This document shows positions 55,701 to 64,000 of a stretch of DNA of 64,000 bases, one piece after another; within the stretch, counting starts at the first letter, position 1, and every line of letters begins with the position of its first letter. The stretch is from Parasponia andersonii (Eukaryota; Streptophyta; Magnoliopsida; Rosales; Cannabaceae), in the NCBI GenBank assembly GCA_002914805.1, contig JXTB01000594.1:24610-88609 (forward strand), in the 5' to 3' direction. The notes below the pieces were generated by a model. That model was given only the letters and a program-made list of their open reading frames with translations. It was not told the origin of the DNA and made no database searches. Both the position numbers and the translations under genes were made by a program.

Positions 55701-57036
55701 TCAATGAGTTTTTTCCTGATGAACAACTCTTTAGTATTGAGTATGGTGTCCTGTGGTATGCAGAGTATATTAATTATCTTGTGAGCAAGCAGTTACCTCT
55801 ATATCTTACATTCCAGCAGAAGAAAAAGTTTCTACATGATGTGAAATACTATTTTTAGGATGAACCATTTTTATTCAAGCAATGTGCCGAAAAAATTATA
55901 CGGAGGTGTGTTCTAAAGGAAGAAATAGAAGATATACTCTATCATTGTCAGTCTTCTGAGTATGGAAGTCATTTTGGAGGTGAAAGAACTACAGCAAAAG
56001 TCCTCCAATCAGGATTCTATTGGCCTACACTATTTAAAGATGCCCATTATTTTGTTTCGAGGTGTGATCAGTGTCAAAGAGTGGGTAATATTTCTCGTCG
56101 CCATGAAATACTGCTGAATAGTATTTTAGAAGTGGAGATCTTTGATGTCTGGGGTATAGATTTCATGGGACCATTCATTCCAACTTTTGGTAATCTTTAC
56201 ACCCTAGTCGCAGTAGATTATGTGTCCAAATGGGTGGAAGCCGTAGCATTACCAACCAATGATTCTAAAGTGGTGATGAATTTCTTGAAGAAGAATGTCT
56301 TTAACCATTTTGGTACACCAAAAGCTATCATCAGTGATGAGGGAGCGCATTTTTGTAATAAGAACTTCGACCTTCTTGCTAAATATGGTGTGACTCACAA
56401 GATTGCTACAGCTTATCATCCACAGACAAGTGGGCAAGCAGAGATTTCCAACCAAGAAGTGAAGAGAATTCTTGAAAAAACAGTGTCTCCCAGTACAAAG
56501 GATTGGTCTAGGAAGTTGGACGTTGCGTTGTGGGCGTACAGAACTGCATATAAGACACCAATTGGTATGCCTCAGTATCAATTAGCCTTCGGAAAGCATG
56601 TCATCTTCCAGTGGAGTTAGAGCATCACACGTACTGGGCAATTAAGAAACTTAATTTTCATATGCAATCTGCTGGTGCTAAATGTCTCTTGCAATTGAAT
56701 GAGATGGATGAGTTTTTTCTCCAAGCTTATGAAAATGCAAGGCAATATAAGGAGAAAATGAAAAGATGACATGACAAGAAGATACTAGATCGGCGATTTG
56801 AACCAGGTCAATGAGTGCTCCTCTTCAATTCACGGTTGAAATTATTTTCGGGGAAGCTGAAGTCAAGATAGTCGAGACCATTTCGTGTTACCCAATTATT
56901 TCCATATGGAGTTGTGGAGGTTGAAGATGAAAGGTCCAAGAGAATTTTCAAAGTTAATGGACAACGGCTTAAGTATTATTATGGAGGAGAGTTTGATCAG
57001 GAAAAGACCTCCATTACTTTGTCCAACCCGAACTAA
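55701..57036 (+). pseudogene. E3 integrase
   Basis: Linker FFPDEQLFSIEYG, zinc-binding HHCC region at about 55,905-56,080 ([13 protein letters not shown], then CDQCQR), and an open core 56,081-56,620: [56 protein letters not shown] and [20 protein letters not shown]. The D-D-E triad is present. The C-terminus continues in another frame (LNEMDEFFLQAYENARQYKE, then a [21 protein letters not shown]), ending PN and TAA at 57,034-57,036. Confidence 0.88.
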
Positions 57037-58574
57037 AGCACCAGAGAGTTAGGCTGACGACTTAAAATCAAGCGCTTTTAGGAGGCAACCAATGAACTAT
57101 TTTTTATTTTTCTTTTTAATTTTGAATTTATTAGGTTTCTTTTCTTTTGTTATGTTTTTTTTTTGTGTGTTTCAGGTTTTTACATAAGTTTGGGAGTCGA
57201 TATGTGGACTTCAACAACTCAACTAGAAGCTTCTACCATCGTGTGAAAATCTAAGGGAGTTTTCTTTTACCTTCTCTTCTATCTTTAATATTAGGGACAA
57301 TATTAATTTTAAGTTTAGGGGTAGGGAGTTAAAATTTGTTTCAAAAAAATTGAAAATTTTAAAAAATAATAATAATAAATAAAACGGTTTAGTTTTATTT
57401 TCATGACCTAGTTTGATAATCGAATGTCGATGATAAGAACTTGATTTAACTGAATAAGATTCTTGGAAGAATGATGAACATTAGTCTTGTTTGTGTGCTT
57501 GATTATGTGTTAGTTTGGTTTTGCTTATGATTCCTTGAAATTTTGAGCACATGAATATTTGCATTTGATTATTTTGCTTACTTAGAGAAAGTTTATGTGA
57601 ATTAATTACATTCTTTGAAATCTTATTAATAAACTCTAGAACCTGTTTGATTATCACTTGAGACGAAATCCTAGTCTATATTGCATTAGAGATATGATTT
57701 AGGCCATCTTTGATCTGATTAAGCCTTTGAAGCCTACCCTTGACACTTGTTTATTCTTAGTTTACCCCTTTGAGTCTATACTATCCTTTTTTTTTACACC
57801 CATATTTTTTTAGCCTAGCTTTATTATTTCCAACATTTTTCTTTATGCCTGATAGCACATGTGATCTTTATTATTTTTTTTATACTATGTGACAATTTGG
57901 GAGGAAGGGTGGTGTTGGGAATAATTTTGTGAAGATGTATGAAGGAAAAAAAATGCTATACCCTTGTGCAAAAGGAAAAAAAAGAGTGAAAATTCATAAG
58001 TTTGGAGTAGAGCGCTTCAATGCGAAAGACGAAAATAGAAAACAAGTTTGGGATAGCTATGTCAATAAAGTGTTAAGTTAAGTTGTAAGAAACTCTAAAA
58101 ATAATTTATGTGCTTAAGGAGATTTGAGCCATAAAAATATCTTTTATCCTACCTAATACCTTAGCCATACATTACAAGCCTAATAAAGTCCTAATGATCT
58201 TTGGCGCATTAATAGTCTATATTAGTGGAGAGTGATATGAAAAGTAGGCTTATGGAGTTTATATATTTCTATCTTGAGATTTGTTATAACTTACTTATTT
58301 ACATAAACTGATCCGAGTTGCAAGTGATTGAATGTAATTGTTTTCATACACACACACTCAAGGAGCTTGTAGTGGAATCAGGTTAGTATTTGAATTGAAA
58401 TTCTAGACTTTTACAGTGTTCAGAGTTTTTCCTTGAGCTTTATATTATGTGAAATCTTTGAGGCAAGTGTTGAGAGTTGAACTAGGACATGGTTTGGTCT
58501 TGTTTAGGTACTTAGAACTTTAGTTTAAGTTTTCTTTCTTTCTTTCTTTTGCTCGAGGACTAGGAAAAATTCAA
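57037..58574 (+). other. E3 3' untranslated region
   Basis: Begins with the motif CAAGCGCTTTTAGGAGGCAA (about 57,068), common after Athila pol. The purine-rich landmark (TTAGGGACAATA, then TTTAGGGGTAGGG, 57,291-57,326) follows. No accessory ORF is present. The rest is AT-rich noncoding sequence. Confidence 0.65.
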
Positions 58575-58585
58575 GTTTGGGGGTG
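58575..58585 (+). promoter_or_regulatory. Polypurine tract of E3
   Basis: GTTTGGGGGTG immediately before the 3' LTR start TGATAAACTC at 58,586. Confidence 0.8.
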
Positions 58586-59198
58586 TGATAAACTCTATTT
58601 TTATAGAGTTATTTGTACCTNNNNNNNNNNNNNNNNNNNNNNNNNNNNNNNNNNNNNNNNNNNNNNNNNNNNNNNNNNNNNNNNNNNNNNNNNNNNNNNN
58701 NNNNNNNNNNNNNNNNNNNNNNNNNNNNNNNNNNNNNNNNNNNNNNNNNNNNNNNNNNNNNNNNNNNNNNNNNNNNNNNNNNNNNNNNNNNNNNNNNNNN
58801 NNNNNNNNNNNNNNNNNNNNNNNNNNNNNNNNNNNNNNNNNNNNNNNNNNNNNNNNNNNNNNNNNNNNNNNNATTGACAATTCGGATTAAATAGTAATTC
58901 AAAGAGGGTAACTAGAGATTCAGGCATACGTAGAGTGAAAATTGTAATCCTAGGTTTATTTTCTTTGGTGATTTAATAAATTACTTGCACTCTTTAGTTT
59001 TGTTTTATTTATTTTCTTATTTTCTTTTAGTTTAAATTTTTAGTTTTAAAATTTTTAAATTGATTGTTTAGATAAATTGATAACTAGTGTAGGTTAGTAG
59101 TTAACAAGTTATAGCAATTTCTCTGTGGGAATGAAATCTTTATTTATCACTTTAAAACTTGTTTGATACGTGCGCTTGAGTGTTAAAAATCCATAACA
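58586..59198 (+). repeat. 3' LTR of E3, containing an assembly gap
   Basis: Starts like the 5' LTR (first 35 bp identical). It is interrupted by Ns (58,621-58,872) and resumes at ATTGACAATTCGGATT, matching 51,476 of the 5' LTR. It then has about 190 bp not in the 5' copy and ends CCATAACA plus TSD GCACC. Confidence 0.88.
58621..58872. other. Assembly gap of 252 N
   Basis: Unknown bases. By comparison with the 5' LTR about 1,088 bp should be here, so the gap length is probably an estimate. Confidence 0.95.
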
Positions 59199-59203
59199 GC
59201 ACC

Positions 59204-59640
59204 CATAGATCATATTAATGCAGTCATAAATCAGCAGGAGCGATATCGTCAAATGAAACCGATAAAAATGGATAGAGTAAGGCGTGATCCCAATAAGTTC
59301 TGCCGGTATCACAATGACATTGGACACGATACCAATAACTGCTTTGCCTTAAAAGATGAAATCAAAAGATTAATTAAAAAAGGATAGCTGCGGCAGTATA
59401 CTAAACAGAACAATGAAAGGCGAGAAGAAAACCAACAGCTTCCTCCAGAAATTCAACACGAGGTGCGAACAATTTTTGGAGGACCACACGTTGGTAGAGA
59501 TTCGAAGAGATGCAAGATAGGTACGCATGAGAAGCACGACAGCAACCGTTGACCAATGTCATGCATCTTGAGTAGCGACCGCAAAAGCTTTAACGGGTAC
59601 CGGATATGGATATTACCTTCACGGAACATGATGCAAGGGG
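59204..59640 (+). pseudogene. T1 gag C-terminus with zinc knuckle
   Basis: Resumes IDHINAVINQQERYRQMKPI, then KFCRYHNDIGHDTNNCFALK, the CxYHxxxGHxxxxC knuckle typical of Tat gag. Then DEIKRLIKKG, a TAG, and LPPEIQHEVRTIFGG. The stretch to 59,640 is a variable linker in shifting frames. Confidence 0.87.
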
Positions 59641-60307
59641 GGGTCCGTTACCCGTACAATGATGCATCGGTCATAAAGATCAACTGTGGAAGCACGTAGC
59701 TATGGCGAGTATTGGTCAATAATGGAAGTACCATCAACATCCTGTATTATGATACCTTCAAGAAGATGGGGTTAAGTGAAAGCAACCTAAAGCCTGCTCT
59801 CACTCCACTTTACGGATTTACTGGTAACAACATAATGCCTAGGGGCATGATTGAGTTAATGGTCAACGTTGGAACTTATCCTAGGGTTTCAACGGTAATG
59901 ACCTAATTCTTAGTTGTGGATTGTCCCTCTGCATTTAATGTTGTATTAGGAAGACCAACACTGAGGCAACTTCGAGCAGTTATTTCAATCTACCACCTCG
60001 CTATGAAGTTCCCAACTCAACATGAAGTAGGCAAAGTGCGAGGCAACCAATATGATGCGAGAACTTGTTATAATAATTCAATAAAGCTCGCAGCAAAAGA
60101 TATGGTACCTCGCACAATGATGGTCTAGCTACAAGGTGAAGCATCAAGTGAAGCGTTAAGCGAAGTATCAGGTGAAACGTCAATCGATGACCTTGACCCT
60201 CGATAAATAGATTGTGAGGTCAAGACTGGACCTATAAAAGACTTGGAAGATTTGCCGATTGATAGGTCTTTGAAGGTTCTAAAATCAGAGCGAAGCTTCA
60301 AAAACCC
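59641..60307 (+). pseudogene. T1 aspartic protease region and linker
   Basis: VLVNNGSTINILYYDTFKKM (59,706 on). The Tat catalytic DNGSS motif reads NNGST, so the active Asp is lost. GFTGNNIMPRGMIELMVNVG follows, then a stop, and DCPSAFNVVLGRPTLRQLRA, HLAMKFPTQHEVGKVRGNQ. A repetitive linker with GEASSEALSEVSGETS follows at about 60,136-60,180. Confidence 0.85.
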
Positions 60308-61096
60308 ATGCGAACTTCATTGGTTACTTTTCTGAAATCGAACTTGGATATCTTTGCATGGCAACATTCGGATATAGTGGGGATTAATCCAAATATCATG
60401 TGTAATCGCCTTAATATAGATACAACAAAGAAACTTGTATGGAAAAAAAGAAGAGCTATGAATCCAGAGCGCTACGTCGCATTGAAAGAAGAGGTAGAGA
60501 AGCTGCTTGAAATTGGATTCATCAGGGAATCTTTCTACCCAAATTGGCTTGCAAACCCAGTTTTAGTAAAGAAACCCAATAGGAAGTGGAGAACTTGTAT
60601 CGATTTCACCGACCTTAACAAAGCATGCCCGAAGGATAGTTTTCCCCTTCCGAGAATCGACCAACTCGTAGATGCGATATCGAGGCATGAACTTTTAAGC
60701 TTTATAGATGCATATGGATACAATCAAATCCCCATGTACGAGCTAGATGAGGAGCATACCTTGTTCATCACTGACCAAGGATTATACTGTTACAAAAAGA
60801 TGCCCTTTGGACTCATCAATGCAGGAGCGACTTATCAGCATCTTGTCAATATGATATTTGCAAAACAAATTAGCAAGACAATAGAAGTATATGTTGATGA
60901 TATGTCGGTAAAGTCAAAAAAAGCTGAAGATCACGTCAAACATCTTGATAAAATGTTCGAAATTCCTCGAAAATATCAGATGAGGCTAAACCCCAAGAAG
61001 TGCGCATTCAGGGTAGGATCTGGAAAATTCGTGGGGTTCATGATCAACCAGCGAGGAATCGAGGCTAACCCCCAGAAGATATAAGCACTAATCGAT
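60308..61096 (+). pseudogene. T1 reverse transcriptase, nearly open
   Basis: One open stretch of 258 codons: LDIFAWQHSDIVGINPNIMC, VEKLLEIGFIRESFYPNWLA, TCIDFTDLNKACPKDSFPLP, LSFIDAYGYNQIPMYELDEE, KKMPFGLINAGATYQHLVNM and EVYVDDMSVKS, then KFVGFMINQRGIEANPQKI. The catalytic YVDD is intact. It ends at a TAA (61,082). Confidence 0.92.
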
Positions 61097-61690
61097 ATGC
61101 AATCCCCTTGCAAACCCAAAGATGTGCAGAGCCTAGCGGGAAGAGTGGCTATATTGAGTCGATTTGTATCCAGGTCAACTGATAAGTGCCAACCATTCTT
61201 TGAAATATTGAAGGGTTCGAAGAGGTTCGAGTGGATGGAAGAATACGAGCAGGCGTTTCAAGAATTAAAAGCACACTTAGGTTCTCCTCCACTCTTGTCG
61301 AAGCCAAACCTGGGGGAAGAGTTATACTTGTACCTCGCTATTTCCAAATATGCGACAAGTGATGCGTTAATTTGAGAAGAAGAAAAGATATAGCGATCGG
61401 TATATTACATAAGTAAAAGATTGTTTGATGCTGAAACGAGATATCCAAAAATAGAGAAATTAGCATTAGCACTCATCGTCGTATCCAGGAAGCTTCGACC
61501 TTATTTTCATGCGCATTCCATCAAAGTGTTTATGAATTTTCCATTAAAGCAGGTTCTGCAAAAACCTGAGGCTTCAAGATGACTACTTAAGTGGGCCTTT
61601 GAGTTGAGTCAGTTCGACATCAATTTTCAACCCCACACTGCGATTAAAGGTCAAGCCCTAGCAGATTACAGAGTTCACATATGATGTCAA
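61097..61690 (+). pseudogene. T1 RT connection and first RNase H
   Basis: KDVQSLAGRVAILSRFVSRS, PFFEILKGSKRFEWMEEYEQ and LYLYLAISKYATSDALI, where the RNase H Asp of the usual YLAVS block is already absent, as is common in Tat. A stop follows. Then YYISKRLFDAETRYPKIEKL (about 61,405) and LALALIVVSRKLRPYFHAHS, LLKWAFELSQFDINFQP and a degenerate ADY block at about 61,665. Confidence 0.82.
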
Positions 61691-61703
61691 TTTTCCCACA
61701 GAA

Positions 61704-62027
61704 GTGATCAAAAAACCTGCTATAGATTTATCAAAATTGTGGAAACTTTATGTCGATGGATCGCCAAACGAGAATAGAGCCGGTGTGGGCATAGTACTAA
61801 TCAGTCCCAAAGGGCATAATATTCATTGTGCACTTCGCTTCAAATTTCTAACGTCGAATAATGAGGTAGAATATGAAGCACTGATAGCTGGGCTAAAGCT
61901 CGCACAAGAAATGAATGCCAAAATGATTGAGGTATACAGTGATTCCCACCTAGTCGTTTGTCAAGTGGTTGGCGATTATCAAGCAAGAGGAGAGAGAATG
62001 ATGGCTTACTTATAGGAGGTACAAAGA
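61704..62027 (+). pseudogene. T1 second, archaeal-type RNase H (Tat-specific)
   Basis: LWKLYVDGSPNENRAGVGIV (first Asp, VDGS), LRFKFLTSNNEVEYEALIAG (Glu, NEVEYEAL) and EVYSDSHLVVCQVVGDY (Asp, SDS), then QARGERMMAYL and a TAG. The three catalytic acids visible in this stretch are retained. This second RNase H separates Tat elements from Athila and chromoviruses. Confidence 0.9.
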
Positions 62028-63448
62028 TTGTTCTCGACATTTACTGCTTATAACATTCAATTTCATCCTCGCATTAAGAATACTCATGCGGATGCTCTAG
62101 CTAAGCTCGCCTCAACAAAAGATGTCGAGCTACTAAAGGTGGTCCCTATCGATGCAAAACCAAGTATCGAAATAGAGCCCCAAATAACCATGTCGGTTGA
62201 CAAAAAACCTTCATGGATGGATCCTATAATGAAGTATCTACAAAATGGCGATCTCCCCGAAAGCAAAGACGATGCAAAAGATTGAGAATGAAGGCAGCTC
62301 GCTATATCATCTATGATGGGAAGCTTTATCAAAGAAGTTTTAGTTCGCCATTATTATTATGTGTTAATGAAGAAAAAGCACATTACATTATGAGGGAAAT
62401 TCAAAAAAGAATATGTGAAAACCATTCAGAGGAACAGGCACTTGCGAATAAGGTTCTCATACAAGGGTATTTTTGGCCAACTATGAAGAAGGATACAATA
62501 GAATTTGCTAGGAAGTGTGACAAATATCAACGATTTGTGACTGTTCCTAGAATGTCATATATTCCTCTAAATCTAATGACTAGTCTATGGCTATTTGCAG
62601 TTTGGGGAATTGATATTATCAAAATGCTTCCATTGGCGTGAGGTGGATTAAAGTATGCAGTAGTCGCAGTCAATTATTTCACCAAATGGACAGAAGCTGA
62701 AGCCTTGAATACCATTTCTACAAAGAAGATGATAGATTTTGTTTATAAATCTATAATCTGTCGTTATGGTATACTACATACTATAATTTATGAAAATGAG
62801 AAACAATTTGGCTTTGATGAATTCCATAACTTCTGCGACAACTTAGGCATCAAGAAGAGCTTCTCCACTGTTGTTCATCCACAAGCCAATGGACAGGTCG
62901 AGGCCATAAACAAGATACTTAAACAAAACCTAAAGATAAAAATGGAAGAACACAAAGGAACTTGGCTATAAGTACTCCCTGAAGTATTATGGGCTTATCG
63001 CACCGCTCAACAAACCACTACGGAAGAGAGTCTATTCTCTTTAGCTTATGGATATGAAGCAATGGTACCAGTAAAAATTGGTGCGAGCTCTCTACGATGA
63101 TCTACCTATGAGAAAGATCAGAATAACACGCTAATGAGGATTGAGCTCGATCTTTTAGAAGAAAGGAGCGAACAATCTCAGCTTCGGATCGCATCATATC
63201 AACAGCGCACTGCTCGATATTATAACTCTAAAGTTAGAAGCAGGGGATTTGAAGTTGATGATCTTGTTCTTCGATAAGTTCTACCTAACAATAAAGAGCC
63301 CAGTGCTGGTGTATTTGGACCCACTTGGGAGGGACAATATCTTATTGATGCCATCATTCGACCTAGGACATATAAGTTAGCTCGCACTTGTGGACAAAAA
63401 ATCGAGCATACTTGGAATGCAGAACAACTTCGTCACTATTATCAGTAA
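62028..63448 (+). pseudogene. T1 RNase H tail and integrase
   Basis: The tail of the second RNase H reads FHPRIKNTHADALAKLASTK. Integrase lies from 62,285: RYIIYDGKLYQRSFSSPLLL, zinc region with ENHSEEQALANKVLIQGYFW and KCDKYQRF (HHCC damaged, last Cys to Tyr). The core reads VWGIDIIKMLPLA, a stop, VAVNYFTKWTEAEAL (conserved DYFTKW reads NYFTKW), IIYENEKQFGFDEFHNF (second catalytic Asp replaced by Glu) and VVHPQANGQVEAINKILKQ (Glu kept). The C-terminus has EERSEQSQLRIASYQQRTAR and GPTWEGQYLIDAIIRP, ending YQ and TAA at 63,446. Confidence 0.87.
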
Positions 63449-64000
63449 ATCTTCATGCATTTTCAACGACCTGGGGGGCATCTTGTATTCGTCATTCATT
63501 ATTCGTCATTTGTCGCATTTATCAATAAAGATGTCTTCTTATTATTCATCATTCATCGTCGTTCATCAATAAAGATGTCTTTTCTTCGATTATTCAATTC
63601 TATTTGGTTCATTTTTTATAGTTTTATGGCAGTCTTCAAACACTATAAAACTCGGGGGGCAGTGGGATCAGAATGTTATCTCCTACTTGCTTCCTAAGAG
63701 ACTATACAAACGTCCATTTAGAGGGGTTAGAATTTTAGATCGCCGAATTTCTAAAATTTCTTAATCTTAGGATTTTCTCCTCATTTTATGCCATAGCATG
63801 TCGTATTACGCAATTTCTCTCCTCGAACAACAAAGTAACTAAGAAAACATTCATTGTTCGATGTGATATATTGCTATGTTACATTTTGCCGTGGAACTTT
63901 TGAAAAATAGTATTGAGTTCGCATCATTCATAAGTGTTGTTTTCTTAAGCAACCTAACCTATCCTAATGCTTAAAACCCGTTTTAAGTTAGTTAGATTCG
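63449..64000 (+). other. T1 3' region (incomplete)
   Basis: Noncoding. A 20-bp motif ATCAATAAAGATGTCTT occurs twice (about 63,519 and 63,568). A hairpin-like AGTTTTAT/ATAAAACT pair (about 63,619-63,653) leads to a purine run CGGGGGGCAGTGGGA (63,653-63,667), possibly the polypurine tract or an internal one. The following sequence does not match the 5' LTR, so the 3' LTR is not identified here. Confidence 0.5.

Larger units (their letters stand above)
50353..59198 (+). mobile_element. Athila-like Ty3/gypsy retrotransposon E3 nested in T1 gag
   Basis: TSD GCACC exact (50,348-50,352 and 59,199-59,203). The 5' LTR is 50,353-51,613. The 3' LTR 58,586-59,198 contains a 252-N gap. PBS, gag, DLGAS-type protease, RT, RNase H and integrase follow in order, and the 3' noncoding region has purine-rich landmarks. 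It is the best preserved gypsy pol in the window after E4, but every domain has at least one stop or missing catalytic residue except protease and the integrase core. Confidence 0.92.
48114..64000 (+). mobile_element. Tat-lineage Ty3/gypsy retrotransposon T1 (3' end beyond window), split by E3
   Basis: 5' LTR, PBS beginning TGGCG, gag, then E3 inserted in gag (50,353-59,198), then gag end, protease, RT, RNase H, a second archaeal-type RNase H, integrase and part of the 3' region. Dual RNase H is diagnostic of the Tat clade. Codons across the E3 site read on without loss. No 3' LTR matching 48,114-48,743 is found before the window ends. All domains are decayed. Confidence 0.88.

Noticed and set aside
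58560..58927. Open frames spanning the N run
   Set aside because: They consist of unknown bases and are artefacts of the gap.
63676..64000. 3' LTR of T1 starting at TGTTATCTCC
   Set aside because: It follows a purine run, but the sequence does not resemble the T1 5' LTR (48,114-48,743), so no LTR call is made.
1..64000. tRNA, rRNA, CRISPR or organelle-derived sequence
   Set aside because: No cloverleaf-like tRNA gene, rRNA similarity, regularly spaced repeat-spacer array or plastid/mitochondrial gene text was seen on reading.

Overview
The window is plant nuclear DNA, most likely from a eudicot. It is AT-rich, has no bacterial gene organisation, and consists almost entirely of plant LTR retrotransposons (Ty1/copia and Ty3/gypsy) plus CACTA-type DNA transposon remnants and one degraded receptor-kinase gene. 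I found no intact host gene, no tRNA or rRNA, and no CRISPR. Nearly all coding regions carry in-frame stops or frameshifts. All LTR, TSD and identity statements were read by eye.

Layout. (1) 1-414: unassigned flank. (2) 415-26,370: copia element H1 on the minus strand, split by two nested elements. E2 (copia, minus, 2,661-8,030, TSD GTTCC/GTTTC) sits in its RT. E1 (Athila-like gypsy, plus, 8,679-23,452, TSD ACAAG) sits just after its integrase. E1 has a solo LTR (S1, 9,514-10,932) inside its 5' LTR. It also has a probable assembly chimera at a single N (15,285). (3) 26,371-27,673: an LTR-like block. (4) About 27,740-29,236: 3' part of a CACTA transposon with an intron-containing Ulp1/C48 protease pseudogene and subterminal repeats. 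Its end abuts the kinase exons of a receptor-like kinase pseudogene (29,237-30,802). (5) 30,883-46,179: copia element E5 (plus, TSD GATTT). It contains a repeat-rich insertion (33,574-34,069) and a 9.2-kb Tekay-like chromovirus E4 (minus, 34,610-43,795, TSD ATGTC). (6) 46,631-48,072: non-autonomous CACTA-like element. (7) 48,114 to the window end: Tat-lineage gypsy T1 (plus) with a second, archaeal-type RNase H. Its gag is split by an Athila-like element E3 (50,353-59,198, TSD GCACC), whose 3' LTR holds a 252-N gap.

Most interesting point: between the end of pol and the 3' LTR, E1 carries two extra, intronless, decayed ORFs. One (19,290-19,941) is clearly homologous to LONELY GUY (LOG) cytokinin-activating phosphoribohydrolases. 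The other (18,527-19,204) is a roughly 225-codon ORF with a Cys-rich segment that I do not recognise. They lie upstream of a purine-rich landmark that in the related element E3 follows pol by only about 250 bp. This suggests an accessory-gene cassette acquired by an Athila-like lineage.

Together the features record layered insertion, with several target sites reconstructible to the base, followed by decay through point mutation, frameshift and deletion.
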